64,000 nucleotides of DNA from Nitrospira_E sp052156535 (GCF_052156535.1 NZ_JBQKUP010000044.1:314521-378520); one strand, 5' to 3'; shown: positions 45,608-54,727, counted from the stretch's first letter. The notes: a model not told the origin generated them from the letters alone. Program-made: numbers and translations.

Positions 45608-47503
45608 ATGAGGATAAATTATGATAAAGGTGGGTTGATTCGCCCCTCTAAGATTCAATTTCCAAGAGCGGCTGATTCCAAAGAGTCCATTAATAAGGCC
45701 AAAATCCTGTTGGTCTTTCCCCCAGACTGGTACCCCTCAGAACCCTATCTGAGCCTTCCGACCTTAACGGCCTTTCTTCGATCTGCCGGCCATGACGTAG
45801 TCCAAAAAGATGTCAATCTAGAAATGTACGACTGGTATTTTAGCCGGGACTTCCTCCGTCGCATTCTTAAAAAAGTTCCCCAGCAACTTGATCGTCTCAA
45901 AAAAATTAGAAAGAGTCGTGAGTTAACGGATGAGGAAGTGGACCTTCAGTTAGCTCTCTGCAATTGTACCCGAGGCTACATCAACGACTTAGCTGAAAGA
46001 GCCGAAAAAGCAAAGGAAATTGTTCGAAGCCAAGAGTTTTACGAGAGTGACAAGCTGGAATGGGTGATGAACACATTCAGGGAAGTGACGGCCACGATAT
46101 CCTTGGTGTATGCCCCGGCAAGAATCTGCATGCCTCCAATGGAAACCGATTTATCCTATAAACTGTTTATGTCGTCTGAAGTGCTTGAGGCCGTTGAGGA
46201 TACCCAAGTCAATATTTATCGGGATGTATTTGAGGAAATTCTGAAGCCGGCCATACTGGCCGAAAAGCCTGATGTCATTGGGATTTCAATTGTTCTTCGC
46301 CAGCAATTGTTTTCCTCTATGACATTTTGTGCACTCATTAAGGAGCAATTTCCCGATATTCATGTAACCATCGGAGGCAATACTGTCACCCGCCTGAGAG
46401 AAGTGCTTCCAGATATCCCCAATCTCTTCGCATTATTTGATAGTGCGATTGTCTATGAAGGTGAAACGGCCCTGTTGCGATTAGTGGAAGCCATAGGCTC
46501 GGATGGGGATTTATCACATGTTCCTAATTTACTGTTCAGAGATGCAGCGGGGATTCATGTGAATTCCGAATCCTACGCGGAAAATATGGGCGAGTTACCT
46601 CCTCCAGATTTCGACGGATTGCCATTAGAGAAATACTTTGTACCTGAGCCGATTCTTCCCTATTTAGCCACTCGCGGATGTTACTGGGGGCGGTGTGAGT
46701 TTTGTGATCATGGTGAGGGTTATACAGCAGGGTATCGGACCAAAAGGGATTGGCAGATTATTGAAGAACTCACTTATTTGAAAAATAAGTATCAGGCCAG
46801 AAATTTTCATTTTACCGATGAGTCCTATCCCCCTGCCTTATTTCGGAAGCTCACCAAGAAATTGATTGAGTCAAATTTAGATATTGCCTGGACCACACAT
46901 ATCCGTTTCGAAAAGAGCCTTCTTGAGGACCAAGTTTGGGCCGATGCCAAGACATCGGGATGTAAATTCCTTCATATGGGCTATGAATCCGGAAGTGAGC
47001 GGGTGCTTCAACTCATGGATAAGGCGACTACGACGGAGGTGATCCAGCGAAGCTTGGAGTTGTCCTCTAAGCATGGGGTTTGGAATCATGTCATGGGATT
47101 TTTTGGATTCCCAGGGGAAACGTACCAGGAGGCTAAATTTTCTATTCAATTTTTAGAAGATAATCGGGAACACGTCCATTCGATTGGATTTGGGACCTTT
47201 GATTTGAGCAAACATACTCCCGTCGCGAAGAATCCTGAAAAATTTGGCATCACCTATTATAAAAACCCGGAATGGGATTTGGCCTTGGATTATTATTTTA
47301 CAGTGAAAGAAGGATTGAGTATTGAGGATGCCGAAAGGGTATTCGAGGAATTTGAGCAAAATCATTATGCCGGGTGGGATTTGAAAATTTTCGTGCGGGA
47401 GTATGTGTTTTTATACGTGGCCCATTTCGGGACCAATAAGTTACCTTCGCTGCAATTTCGGCTCGACTTGCACGATTCCTCAACCAAATTAGCCTCTGTC
47501 TAA
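45608..47503 (+). CDS. B12-binding-type radical SAM protein, first of a tandem pair
   Basis: A 631-residue protein. The N-terminal part starts KILLVFPPDW and continues PTLTAFLRSAGHDVV, the Rossmann-like cobalamin-binding fold of class B-type radical SAM enzymes, interrupted by a helical insert (about 75-200). The radical SAM barrel begins near residue 350. Its cluster motif is CYWGRCEFC, i.e. CX4CX2C rather than the usual CX3CX2C. GFFGFPGET is the conserved glycine-rich block. C-terminal helical region about 510-631. The enzyme probably does AdoMet-radical chemistry such as methylation on an unknown substrate. The downstream gene is a paralogue, 19 bp away. Confidence 0.85.
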   Translation: MRINYDKGGLIRPSKIQFPRAADSKESINKAKILLVFPPDWYPSEPYLSLPTLTAFLRSAGHDVVQKDVNLEMYDWYFSRDFLRRILKKVPQQLDRLKKIRKSRELTDEEVDLQLALCNCTRGYINDLAERAEKAKEIVRSQEFYESDKLEWVMNTFREVTATISLVYAPARICMPPMETDLSYKLFMSSEVLEAVEDTQVNIYRDVFEEILKPAILAEKPDVIGISIVLRQQLFSSMTFCALIKEQFPDIHVTIGGNTVTRLREVLPDIPNLFALFDSAIVYEGETALLRLVEAIGSDGDLSHVPNLLFRDAAGIHVNSESYAENMGELPPPDFDGLPLEKYFVPEPILPYLATRGCYWGRCEFCDHGEGYTAGYRTKRDWQIIEELTYLKNKYQARNFHFTDESYPPALFRKLTKKLIESNLDIAWTTHIRFEKSLLEDQVWADAKTSGCKFLHMGYESGSERVLQLMDKATTTEVIQRSLELSSKHGVWNHVMGFFGFPGETYQEAKFSIQFLEDNREHVHSIGFGTFDLSKHTPVAKNPEKFGITYYKNPEWDLALDYYFTVKEGLSIEDAERVFEEFEQNHYAGWDLKIFVREYVFLYVAHFGTNKLPSLQFRLDLHDSSTKLASV

Positions 47504-47522
47504 TGTCAGGAGCGTTGACCCT

Positions 47523-49490
47523 ATGACTGATACCCTAATTGAAATCGAGCGAGGTGGTTCGACCGATAAATCCAGACGGACGTTTAAAACGATGTTGCTC
47601 TTTCCTCCGGAATGGGTTCCTACCGCTCCATACCTTGCTTTACCCAGTCTGACCGCCGTACTTCGGTCCTATGGCCACGAGGTGGTACAGAAAGATGTCA
47701 ATATTGAAATGTACGACTGGTTTTTCAGTGATACCTTTTTAATCTGGGTAAAGCTTCGAATGGATCAGCAGCGGCGAGGTTTGAACGAACGGAAAGCCCG
47801 CAATGAATTGACCGATTTGGAACGAGACCGACTGGCGTGCTTGACGTCGCAAGATGCTATAGATGTGATGGAATTGGCTGAACGAGCTATAGAGGCCAAA
47901 GCCATTGTGCGAGGCGAGTCATTTTATGATGCAGGAAAACTGGAATGGGCCTTACAAACATTTCGCGATGTTATGCAGTTTATTTCTGCCGCCTATTTCC
48001 CCGCTTCCCTCGTATTCTATCCCATGGAAAGTAATCTGGGGTATCGCTCGGGAGTTTCGACTGAAGTGTTGGCATGCCTGGATGACGATCTTGTTAACGT
48101 GTATCGGGATGTGTGTCGTCAGTTAGTGCTTCCTGCTATTCAGAGGGAACAACCGGAAGTGATAGGAGTTTCCGTCGGAACCCAAATGCAACTCCTGGCG
48201 GGTATGACCTTTTGTAAAATGATTAAAGAGGAATTTCCTGACATTCATGTGACCGTGGGTGGCAATGTGATTACCCGGTTAAAAGATGATCTCCCAAAAC
48301 GGAAGCAATTTTTCACACAAGTCTTTGATTCGGCCATATTGTACGAAGGTGAGCATGCGTTGGTTTGGTTGTTGGAAGCGCTGGCGGGGGAACGAGACTG
48401 GGGCAAGGTCCCTAACTTGATGTGGCCTCAAGAGGGCGAGGTTCGTGTGAATGATGAAATATATACTGAAAAGACGACGGCCTTGCCTCTTCCGGATTTT
48501 GAGGGGTTACCCTTGGATGCCTATTTTGTCCCGGTTCGAATTTTACCTTACTTGGCCACTCGAGGGTGTTACTGGGGACGATGTACCTTTTGTGATCATG
48601 GGCAGGGATATTTCGATCAATACCGTGGAAAACCAGCGCATGATGTAGTCCGAGAAATCAAAGCCTTGAAGGAGAAATACCAGGCCGACCACTTTTTATT
48701 TTCAGATGAATCCTATCCTCCCGCGTTATTAAAAAAGGTTTCGCAGTTGCTGATTGAGGAGCAGGTAGGGATAAAATGGACGACCTTGATCCGGTTTGAA
48801 GAATCATTGCAGGACCCCGAAATATGGAAACAAGCCGTTCGAGCTGGCTGTTGCACGCTGTATTATGGGATGGAGTCGGCAAATGAGCGTGTATTGGAAC
48901 TTATGGATAAGCATGCGAAAAAGGCGGTGATTGAAAATAATTTACGGGAAGCTGCCAAAGCCGGAATCTGGAATCATGTGATGGCTTTCTATGGGTTTCC
49001 GGGCGAAACACGGGAAGAAGCCGAGGAGACACGGGAATTTCTCCTGGAAAATAAACGGTATATTCATTCGGTGGAATTGTTTTATTTTGTGGCCTACCGA
49101 CACACACCAATGGTTCGAAATCCTGATAAGTTTGGTATCACCATTCATAAGCAGGAAGAGTATGATATGCCTCTCGATTACTATTACACGTTGAAAGAAC
49201 CAGGCGGGATTACTTGTTTAGAGGCGATGCAATTAGCAGAGGAGTTTTATCAGAAGGATTTTGAGCCATGGGCTGTGAGAGTTAATGCCCGTGAACATGT
49301 ATTCCTCTATATTTCAAAATTTGGTACGAATTACCTGCCTCAGATCTATGCGATGAAAGCCGGACAGGATGAGCCACGAACTGATGGGGTTCAAGGTTTG
49401 ATTACCTGGCCCGTGGCTAATGCGCCTTCCGAGAAAAATTCAAAAGGTGAGTCAGGAATGTCCCGTGTGGTTAGTCATGCTGCTCCGTGA
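47523..49490 (+). CDS. B12-binding-type radical SAM protein, second of a tandem pair
   Basis: A 655-residue paralogue of the preceding gene, similar along its whole length. Shared blocks include VVQKDVN, EMYDW, LPYLATRGCYWGRC and DESYPPAL. The cluster motif is again CX4CX2C (CYWGRCTFC). AGGAG stands 10 nt before ATG 47523, and the 19-bp gap makes cotranscription near certain. The C-terminus has an extra Ser-rich tail (about 625-655). Two divergent copies kept side by side suggest two sequential steps or a heteromer rather than redundancy. The substrate is unknown. Confidence 0.85.
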   Translation: MTDTLIEIERGGSTDKSRRTFKTMLLFPPEWVPTAPYLALPSLTAVLRSYGHEVVQKDVNIEMYDWFFSDTFLIWVKLRMDQQRRGLNERKARNELTDLERDRLACLTSQDAIDVMELAERAIEAKAIVRGESFYDAGKLEWALQTFRDVMQFISAAYFPASLVFYPMESNLGYRSGVSTEVLACLDDDLVNVYRDVCRQLVLPAIQREQPEVIGVSVGTQMQLLAGMTFCKMIKEEFPDIHVTVGGNVITRLKDDLPKRKQFFTQVFDSAILYEGEHALVWLLEALAGERDWGKVPNLMWPQEGEVRVNDEIYTEKTTALPLPDFEGLPLDAYFVPVRILPYLATRGCYWGRCTFCDHGQGYFDQYRGKPAHDVVREIKALKEKYQADHFLFSDESYPPALLKKVSQLLIEEQVGIKWTTLIRFEESLQDPEIWKQAVRAGCCTLYYGMESANERVLELMDKHAKKAVIENNLREAAKAGIWNHVMAFYGFPGETREEAEETREFLLENKRYIHSVELFYFVAYRHTPMVRNPDKFGITIHKQEEYDMPLDYYYTLKEPGGITCLEAMQLAEEFYQKDFEPWAVRVNAREHVFLYISKFGTNYLPQIYAMKAGQDEPRTDGVQGLITWPVANAPSEKNSKGESGMSRVVSHAAP

Positions 49491-49500
49491 TCATCCTGTG

Positions 49501-49764
49501 TCAAGAGGGACGGCTATTCTGCAGATGATTGGATAGAATTTGATAGGCTGCATGTATTTCTTTAGTTTTGGCCTCTCCCTTTTTATACATTTCCATATAC
49601 TTGGCTGGATTATTGGTGAGGCCTGCATAACGTGACGGATACCAGACTCGCCTGGCTTCCTCATATCGTTGCTGTAAGGCATCAGGCGAAAATGGCTCTG
49701 TTAGATTTAGGAGCAGCAGTGCCCGTTCAACGGTCATCGAGTTTGGGTCGCTTGAGGAGATCAT
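49501..49764 (-). CDS. J-domain-like protein lacking HPD
   Basis: An 87-residue protein. Its helix pattern follows a J domain (SPDALQQRYEEARR..., ending KTKEIHAAYQIL), but the HPD that contacts DnaK is replaced by YPS in VWYPSRYAGL. It is therefore unlikely to stimulate DnaK and may be a protein-binding scaffold. It lies on the opposite strand between the second and third radical SAM genes. ATG 49764 is chosen; ATG 49737 and TTG 49827 are alternatives. No Shine-Dalgarno sequence is convincing. Confidence 0.6.
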   Translation of the reverse strand: MISSSDPNSMTVERALLLLNLTEPFSPDALQQRYEEARRVWYPSRYAGLTNNPAKYMEMYKKGEAKTKEIHAAYQILSNHLQNSRPS

Positions 49765-49898
49765 GAATCTTTCATCAGAAGGTTTTATGCTGCTCAGCAG
49801 CTTGATTGATATGCTCAAGTGTTTCAAAAGAGCAGTGATACTGTCAATTGGATTTCAGATTTAACCACAGCCGGTCTTTTTCTTATAAAATTTTGTCG

Positions 49899-51137
49899 AT
49901 GCTCCGTGAACTCCCCATCTTAGAACCTCCAAAGTTATTTGGCAGCCAGGATTACCGCGATGTGTTGAAGCGGGAAATGGATGCAGGGAAAATTCCGTTG
50001 AGCCTGGGGAAAGAATGTCCCGTCAAATGTGCATTCTGTTATGAATTAGATCATTCTTACCGAGAAACGCTTGATCCACCAAAAACCTCCCAGGAAGACT
50101 GGGAGTTTATGTTGAACTATATTAACTCCAAGCCAACGGATCCTCTTCAGTTCTGGTGTTTGGGCGGTAATGAATACATGGAATGGACCGATTTGTTTCT
50201 TCATCCAAAAGCCATGGAATGGATCGAAGATTTTTTGAAATTTACCGATAAAAGCATTCAATTTTTCACAGTTGGTTTTGTCCATGTTCCCAAGATTCAT
50301 CGATTGGTCGAACAATATCCCGGGAGAATAAATTTTGAGTTATCCGTTATTACCCTTGGGGAGTATCGACAAAAACTGATGCCGCATGCTCCATCAGTTA
50401 AACATCTGATGAAGGTCTTGGATGGCCCTGCAGTTTCCTCTGCAAATTTTTATGCCTTTGATGAAAACACGATGTCGGCAGATGCGAAAACGATTTCCAG
50501 AATCAATTCTCGGTGTGTATTGTGGATGGGATGTTTGACGCCGGTGGGCGGAATTCAAGAGGCAACCAGTCGTGTGATGAGGCAAGGTCGAAAATATCTT
50601 GCTGTTGAGGCGGAAAAGATATACGATGCCGGCCTTCCAAATCTTACGACGATTCATACTGAAGCCTATGTGACCGCTTTTTTGAACCGAAAGCGAATTC
50701 TTAGTTTATTTGACTCTTTGGAATTAGGAAAACGGGATTCGGTCGTTATGGCGGGAAGTGTGTATCGGATATTGTCTATGTTTAGGAAGAATCGAGCAAG
50801 GTTTCTCCATGTGCCGAATACCACCCTTGGAGGGGATTCTGATTGTACGGTTTTGTTGACCTTGAATGACATTGCCAAACGGCTGACAAAAGAGAAATAT
50901 ATTTATGTCCCCCAATGTATTGTGGAGTCTGGAAGAGGTCCCAATCGCGATATTGCCGGGGTTCATGTTGACGACTTTGTAAATAAGACCGGAGTGAAGG
51001 TGAGGATTTTGCCAAAAATTAGCACGAAGTTTGCTAATAATCGATTATATCGAAATGGGTCACTACAAAATTATGTAAAGGATTATGTGCGTAATCCCTT
51101 GGCACGTTCTTATGAAGCGACCCCATTAATAGCGTAA
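49899..51137 (+). CDS. Radical SAM protein with canonical CX3CX2C motif
   Basis: A 412-residue radical SAM enzyme with no B12 domain. The cluster motif CPVKCAFC lies near residue 43, followed by YELDHSYRE. The block FWCLGGNEYMEW resembles the GGE region. The C-terminal third (about 290-410) includes TTLGGDSDCTVLL and is unlike common SPASM domains, having no Cys-rich auxiliary cluster motif. The function is unknown. It follows the B12-type pair in the same direction about 400 bp downstream. ATG 49899 is preferred; the frame can extend to a TTG at 49848. Confidence 0.75.
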   Translation: MLRELPILEPPKLFGSQDYRDVLKREMDAGKIPLSLGKECPVKCAFCYELDHSYRETLDPPKTSQEDWEFMLNYINSKPTDPLQFWCLGGNEYMEWTDLFLHPKAMEWIEDFLKFTDKSIQFFTVGFVHVPKIHRLVEQYPGRINFELSVITLGEYRQKLMPHAPSVKHLMKVLDGPAVSSANFYAFDENTMSADAKTISRINSRCVLWMGCLTPVGGIQEATSRVMRQGRKYLAVEAEKIYDAGLPNLTTIHTEAYVTAFLNRKRILSLFDSLELGKRDSVVMAGSVYRILSMFRKNRARFLHVPNTTLGGDSDCTVLLTLNDIAKRLTKEKYIYVPQCIVESGRGPNRDIAGVHVDDFVNKTGVKVRILPKISTKFANNRLYRNGSLQNYVKDYVRNPLARSYEATPLIA

Positions 51138-51199
51138 AGTTGATGGGGAAATGGGTGATCCAGAACTACTGAACCAATCATGAGTTGGAGTTTATATTG

Positions 51200-51412
51200 G
51201 TGAAAAGAGTAAGAGGATTGTTCTTTTTTTTGTTATTAGTGGGGGCTATAGGGTGTTCCGGAAATTTGGAAAGCCAAGAGACATTCAGTCTACAAAAAAA
51301 AGAAAACGATTCGTTAATGTGTGAAAAAATCACTGATGGAAGAATGGGGGGTAGAGGAGTTCCTGGCTGGCAAAAAGCTTATGAGGAATGCATGGTGACG
51401 GGAGGTCAGTAA
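51200..51412 (+). CDS. Small putative lipoprotein
   Basis: A 70-residue protein. A short positively charged start (KRVRG) and a hydrophobic stretch lead to VGAIGC, a lipobox-like site with Cys near residue 19. The mature part is about 50 residues, containing MCEKITDGRMGGRGVPGW and a second Cys in EECM. GTG 51200 is chosen because GGAG lies 9 nt upstream. No family recognised. It directly follows the third radical SAM gene (60-bp gap). Confidence 0.55.
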   Translation: MKRVRGLFFFLLLVGAIGCSGNLESQETFSLQKKENDSLMCEKITDGRMGGRGVPGWQKAYEECMVTGGQ

Positions 51413-51509
51413 AATTTCCCTCCATAGATGAAATCCCTCCTATGGTTTTGTGATGTTGAGATGCGTCTAAGATATTTTTAATCCCACCTGAAATGTTTTC
51501 CTGTTGATT

Positions 51510-52442
51510 ATGGATTCTACTAAAAACTGGCTTCAATTTTATCAGGTTGATGTATTTACAAGTGAGCCGTTTGGCGGCAATCCTTTGGCAGTATTTCCGT
51601 CACCAGGAGAGCTTAGCGAGCGGGAGTTTCAGCAAATTGCGCGTGAAATGAATTTGTCTGAAACGGTGTTTGTCCTTCCGCCCTCCGATCCCAAGGCTGC
51701 GGCCAAGGTGAGAATCTTTACTCCTCTTCAAGAAATTCCGTTTGCAGGCCATCCTATTTTGGGAACATTTTATGTCCTTGGGACACTAAAGCATCTTGCC
51801 TTGCAGGAGCCCGTGACGAAAGTTTTTTATGAATGTACCCTGGGCCTGTATGCACTTGACCTTATTGTCCTGAAGGGACAAATTGAACAGGTTATTATGT
51901 CACAACCCTCTCCGCAATTTATAGATGTCATCACACAGGCGGAGGCGATTTATGATATTGCCAAGGCTTTGGGAATACACAGATCGCTCATTGCCGATAC
52001 CCTTTTCCCTGTTGAATTGGTATCGACGGGATTGCCGGTACTAATTGTGCCTATTCGGAGCCTGACCGCCGCAAAATCCATGGAGGTTGATCATTCTGAA
52101 GTCTTAGAGATTTGTGCTCGATTTGGGGCTAATGGAATTATGATCTTTACAACGATGACGGTGGAGGAAAGCGCCACCGTTCACACGAGAATGTTTGCCG
52201 ATCCCATTGGTATTTCGGAGGACCCTGCAACAGGCAGCGCAAGTGGCGCCCTTGGTGCCTATTTAGTCAAGAATGGAGTCGTAGAAGTTGGTCCGACCAC
52301 TGAAGTGGTTATGGAGCAAGGGTATGAAATTGACCGGCCGTCCCGTATTTTGGTGCAGATTTTTTCTGATGATGATGTGATTAAAGAAATAAAAGTTGGA
52401 GGCCAGGTGGTAATGGTGGCGGAAGGAAAGATGGTCTACTAG
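51510..52442 (+). CDS. PhzF-family isomerase/epimerase-like protein
   Basis: A 310-residue protein with the two-lobed diaminopimelate-epimerase fold of PhzF. Diagnostic blocks: QVDVFTSEPFGGNPLAVFP, the catalytic Glu in MNLSETVFV, FAGHPILGT, and EDPATGSASGALGAYL. Members act on diverse substrates, and no phenazine genes lie nearby, so the reaction is not predicted. ATG 51510 is used; the frame could begin at TTG 51504. Confidence 0.9.
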   Translation: MDSTKNWLQFYQVDVFTSEPFGGNPLAVFPSPGELSEREFQQIAREMNLSETVFVLPPSDPKAAAKVRIFTPLQEIPFAGHPILGTFYVLGTLKHLALQEPVTKVFYECTLGLYALDLIVLKGQIEQVIMSQPSPQFIDVITQAEAIYDIAKALGIHRSLIADTLFPVELVSTGLPVLIVPIRSLTAAKSMEVDHSEVLEICARFGANGIMIFTTMTVEESATVHTRMFADPIGISEDPATGSASGALGAYLVKNGVVEVGPTTEVVMEQGYEIDRPSRILVQIFSDDDVIKEIKVGGQVVMVAEGKMVY

Positions 52443-52527
52443 CCAATAAAGCTGTTTCTCGCCTGCTCTGCTTTCTTGATGGAAGGTTGTCTGAATGGGA
52501 ATGGAAGAGGAACTTTCCTTAAGATGC

Positions 52528-53085
52528 CTATTTGGTGAGTTCTCCAGCTATATGTCCCATTTCAGGTAGAATAAGTTTCTCCATTGCGAGGCGAACAGCC
52601 CCATGAGACCCTGGAATAGAAAATACCACCAGTTTCCCGTAGGTGCCCGCAGTGGCCCGACTTAACATGGCGGACGATCCAATATCTTGATAGCTCAAAT
52701 ACCGAAAAAGCTCTCCAAATCCATCAAGTCGTTTTTCCAATAAACCATCAACGGCTTCAAATGTGGAGTCTCGCCGGGAAATACCTGTCCCGCCATTGAT
52801 AATGATGACCTGAAGCGCCTCTTGACCACTGGCTTGGAGCAGGATGGCTTTGATATCGGCCGGTTCATCTTTAATGATTCGGTACTCTGAGATGGAGTGT
52901 CCCTGCTCTTTTAAAAGATGGTAGATTAGCTTTCCACTGGTATCGGTATCTGGCGTTCGGGTATCACTACATGTGAGCACCATGCAGTCCAAAGAGGATG
53001 CCCTCTGTGCTTTGTGTGTGAGATGAGACGGTTGAGAGTGGTCGGTATGTGAGCCATGACCTTCATGATGTTGATGTTCATCCAT
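52528..53085 (-). CDS. MoaB/MogA-like molybdopterin protein with His-rich N-terminus
   Basis: A 185-residue protein. The MoCF-type core (about 30-185) has LTCSDTRTPDTDTSG, IIINGGTGISRRDST and GELFRYLSYQDIG, matching MoaB/Mog proteins of molybdenum-cofactor synthesis. The first about 25 residues are very rich in His (MDEHQHHEGHGSHTDHS), an extension normally absent. It may bind metal or hold it for delivery. ATG 53085 starts directly at this segment; the longer frame from 53124 overlaps the ferredoxin gene. Other moa genes are not in the window. Confidence 0.85.
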   Translation of the reverse strand: MDEHQHHEGHGSHTDHSQPSHLTHKAQRASSLDCMVLTCSDTRTPDTDTSGKLIYHLLKEQGHSISEYRIIKDEPADIKAILLQASGQEALQVIIINGGTGISRRDSTFEAVDGLLEKRLDGFGELFRYLSYQDIGSSAMLSRATAGTYGKLVVFSIPGSHGAVRLAMEKLILPEMGHIAGELTK

Positions 53086-53114
53086 GATTAACCCATATAG
53101 GCAAAAGCTGACAA

Positions 53115-53441
53115 TTACGACCAAACGGAATCGGGATTGAGCTGGGCAGCCGGCTCTCCTTTTTTGATGTGCTCATCCAAAATTACCGCTACATCGGAGT
53201 CTTTGACCTGAGAGTACCAGGTTCCTGTTGGATAGACGACAACGTTAGGGCCACTTTCGCAGGGCCCGAGGCAAGTTGTCCCAGTGACTAATACCTCGCC
53301 AGGTTGAACACCACGTTCAATCAAGCCCATATTGAGTGCCATCAATAAATTTTGAGCGCCCGCAGCTCCACAAGAAGGCTTGGGATGTCCAGGAGGACGG
53401 GAATTCGTGCATACCAGAATATGATACTTCGGTTTTGGCAT
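53115..53441 (-). CDS. Thioredoxin-like 2Fe-2S ferredoxin
   Basis: A 108-residue protein of the thioredoxin-fold [2Fe-2S] group (NuoE-like small ferredoxins). Four cluster Cys are seen: C11 and C24 around a 12-residue loop in LVCTNSRPPGHPKPSC, and CLGPC near residues 57-61. It is an electron carrier; its partner is unknown. It lies 29 bp upstream of the MoaB-like gene in the same direction, a pairing that suggests a redox or molybdoenzyme context. Confidence 0.88.
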   Translation of the reverse strand: MPKPKYHILVCTNSRPPGHPKPSCGAAGAQNLLMALNMGLIERGVQPGEVLVTGTTCLGPCESGPNVVVYPTGTWYSQVKDSDVAVILDEHIKKGEPAAQLNPDSVWS

Positions 53442-53506
53442 AGATACTCCTTCTCAACGAATAGGTGAAAGAGAGAAAAATTCAATCGAAAAAATGAACG
53501 AAAGGC

Positions 53507-53950
53507 TCATTGGGAGCGAAACAGATTCCACATGTCCACGCATTCATCCGGTAACTTCCAATGCTTAACTCCTGCAAGAATCCAATCTAAATAATGATCT
53601 TTGGCTTTAAACTTTCCAATGCTTTGGGCTACGTGCGTGCTTACGAACTCTTTTTCTCCTTCCTGAGTGAACACATGGACCTCAACATGACGAAATGCTC
53701 CTTCTGGAAGATCGCCCTCGAACTTGTCCATTTCTTGGACATCCTCCTGGGTGAGCTCAAAAACCCCTCCCCACACTCGCTCACCAGCAGAAGGGGCAAT
53801 GGTGGCTAATCCACAACGCCATTGGTTGGACCACCGCCCGAATTTGATGGTGTGGTCTGGCACGTATGCCATAAATAAAAATTGTGCTTCAGGTGCACGT
53901 CGTTTGAGCTGGGTAGGATTCAAATTGTCGGCATAAATGAAAAATCGCAT
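53507..53950 (-). CDS. Gamma-glutamylcyclotransferase-like (GGCT/AIG2) protein
   Basis: A 147-residue protein with the GGCT fold signature at the N-terminus (FIYADNLNPTQLKRRAP) and the candidate catalytic Glu in EMDKFEG (about residue 78). Relatives convert gamma-glutamyl dipeptides or amines to 5-oxoproline. YGSNL of most members is YADNL here, so substrate range may differ. It is upstream of the ferredoxin and MoaB-like genes on the same strand, with a 65-bp gap. Confidence 0.8.
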   Translation of the reverse strand: MRFFIYADNLNPTQLKRRAPEAQFLFMAYVPDHTIKFGRWSNQWRCGLATIAPSAGERVWGGVFELTQEDVQEMDKFEGDLPEGAFRHVEVHVFTQEGEKEFVSTHVAQSIGKFKAKDHYLDWILAGVKHWKLPDECVDMWNLFRSQ

Positions 53951-54089
53951 GGGTTAAGTCCTGTCTGTTTAGGGGAAAGGTAGTATTACCATACTGCCTT
54001 CGAGAACTGTCAAGGACTGATTTTCTGTATCCTAAAGGCAGGAGCTTTTTTTGTAAGGTTAGGAAGGATCGGAGGTAGGTTTATGCCCT

Positions 54090-54120
54090 GGCCCCAAACT
54101 CCAAGTCAAGGGATGGGGCC
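54090..54120 (-). terminator. Stem-loop downstream of the aspartic protease gene
   Basis: GGCCCCA (54090-54096) and TGGGGCC (54114-54120) are a perfect 7-bp GC-rich inverted repeat with a 17-nt loop, 58 bp past the protease stop codon. No T tract follows on either strand, so Rho-independent termination is doubtful; an mRNA-stabilising hairpin is as likely. Confidence 0.35.
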
Positions 54121-54178
54121 TAAGCTCAAGATTAATAGCCAAAGAACATCAAGGTAGAGCTAAAATGGACTCTGGAGC

Positions 54179-54727
54179 CTAAGTCCTTGGCGAGAGATGT
54201 AACTGTTTGGTGGAATGGTCCAGGCGGACAAGAAAACGATCAAAGAAACTGAGTCCGAGGAGGCCATCAATCCCGTCTGGGAGGTTTGGTATGGTATGTA
54301 TGATCACTTGGACATCATCCCTGCCTGTATTTCCCACACGAATTTTTCGTGCGACCCCTAGCTCGGCTTGAACCCTTCCCCCGACAGTAAGGAGGTCAAT
54401 CGGCGAATTGGGTGTATCTGACCGAATTCCTGCATCAAATGCCAAATCTTCTGAAATAGTTGTAAATGTTGCTCCGGTATCAACTATGAGTCTGGCTTCA
54501 TGGAAGTCATTCAACTCCACGCGGGCTACCCAAACACCTCCTAAATGTTCAAGGGAAATCACAGAATCCTCGGCTCCAGCAGTCACTTGGTCTGATTTGG
54601 GAGGAAGCGAGCGAGTGGGAAGAAAAGATTGGTCTAAAGGTAATCGACTGAGAATAGCCTGCCCACCCACCACTGTACCGATCGCTATTACCATAAGGGT
54701 GATTAAAAGTTTGTTGGCCGTCCCCAA
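54179..54727 (-). CDS. Membrane-anchored retropepsin-like aspartic protease
   Basis: A 182-residue protein. One N-terminal TM helix or signal anchor (about 8-28) is followed by a clan AA aspartic protease domain (about 60-180). The active-site motif is LIVDTGATFTTIS, and the second conserved block is IDGLLGLSFFDRF. Proteins of this type act as homodimers in the periplasm; targets are mostly unknown. The start is uncertain: TTG 54727 gives the full anchor, while a Met 11 codons later is an alternative. It is probably monocistronic. Confidence 0.82.
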   Translation of the reverse strand: MGTANKLLITLMVIAIGTVVGGQAILSRLPLDQSFLPTRSLPPKSDQVTAGAEDSVISLEHLGGVWVARVELNDFHEARLIVDTGATFTTISEDLAFDAGIRSDTPNSPIDLLTVGGRVQAELGVARKIRVGNTGRDDVQVIIHTIPNLPDGIDGLLGLSFFDRFLVRLDHSTKQLHLSPRT

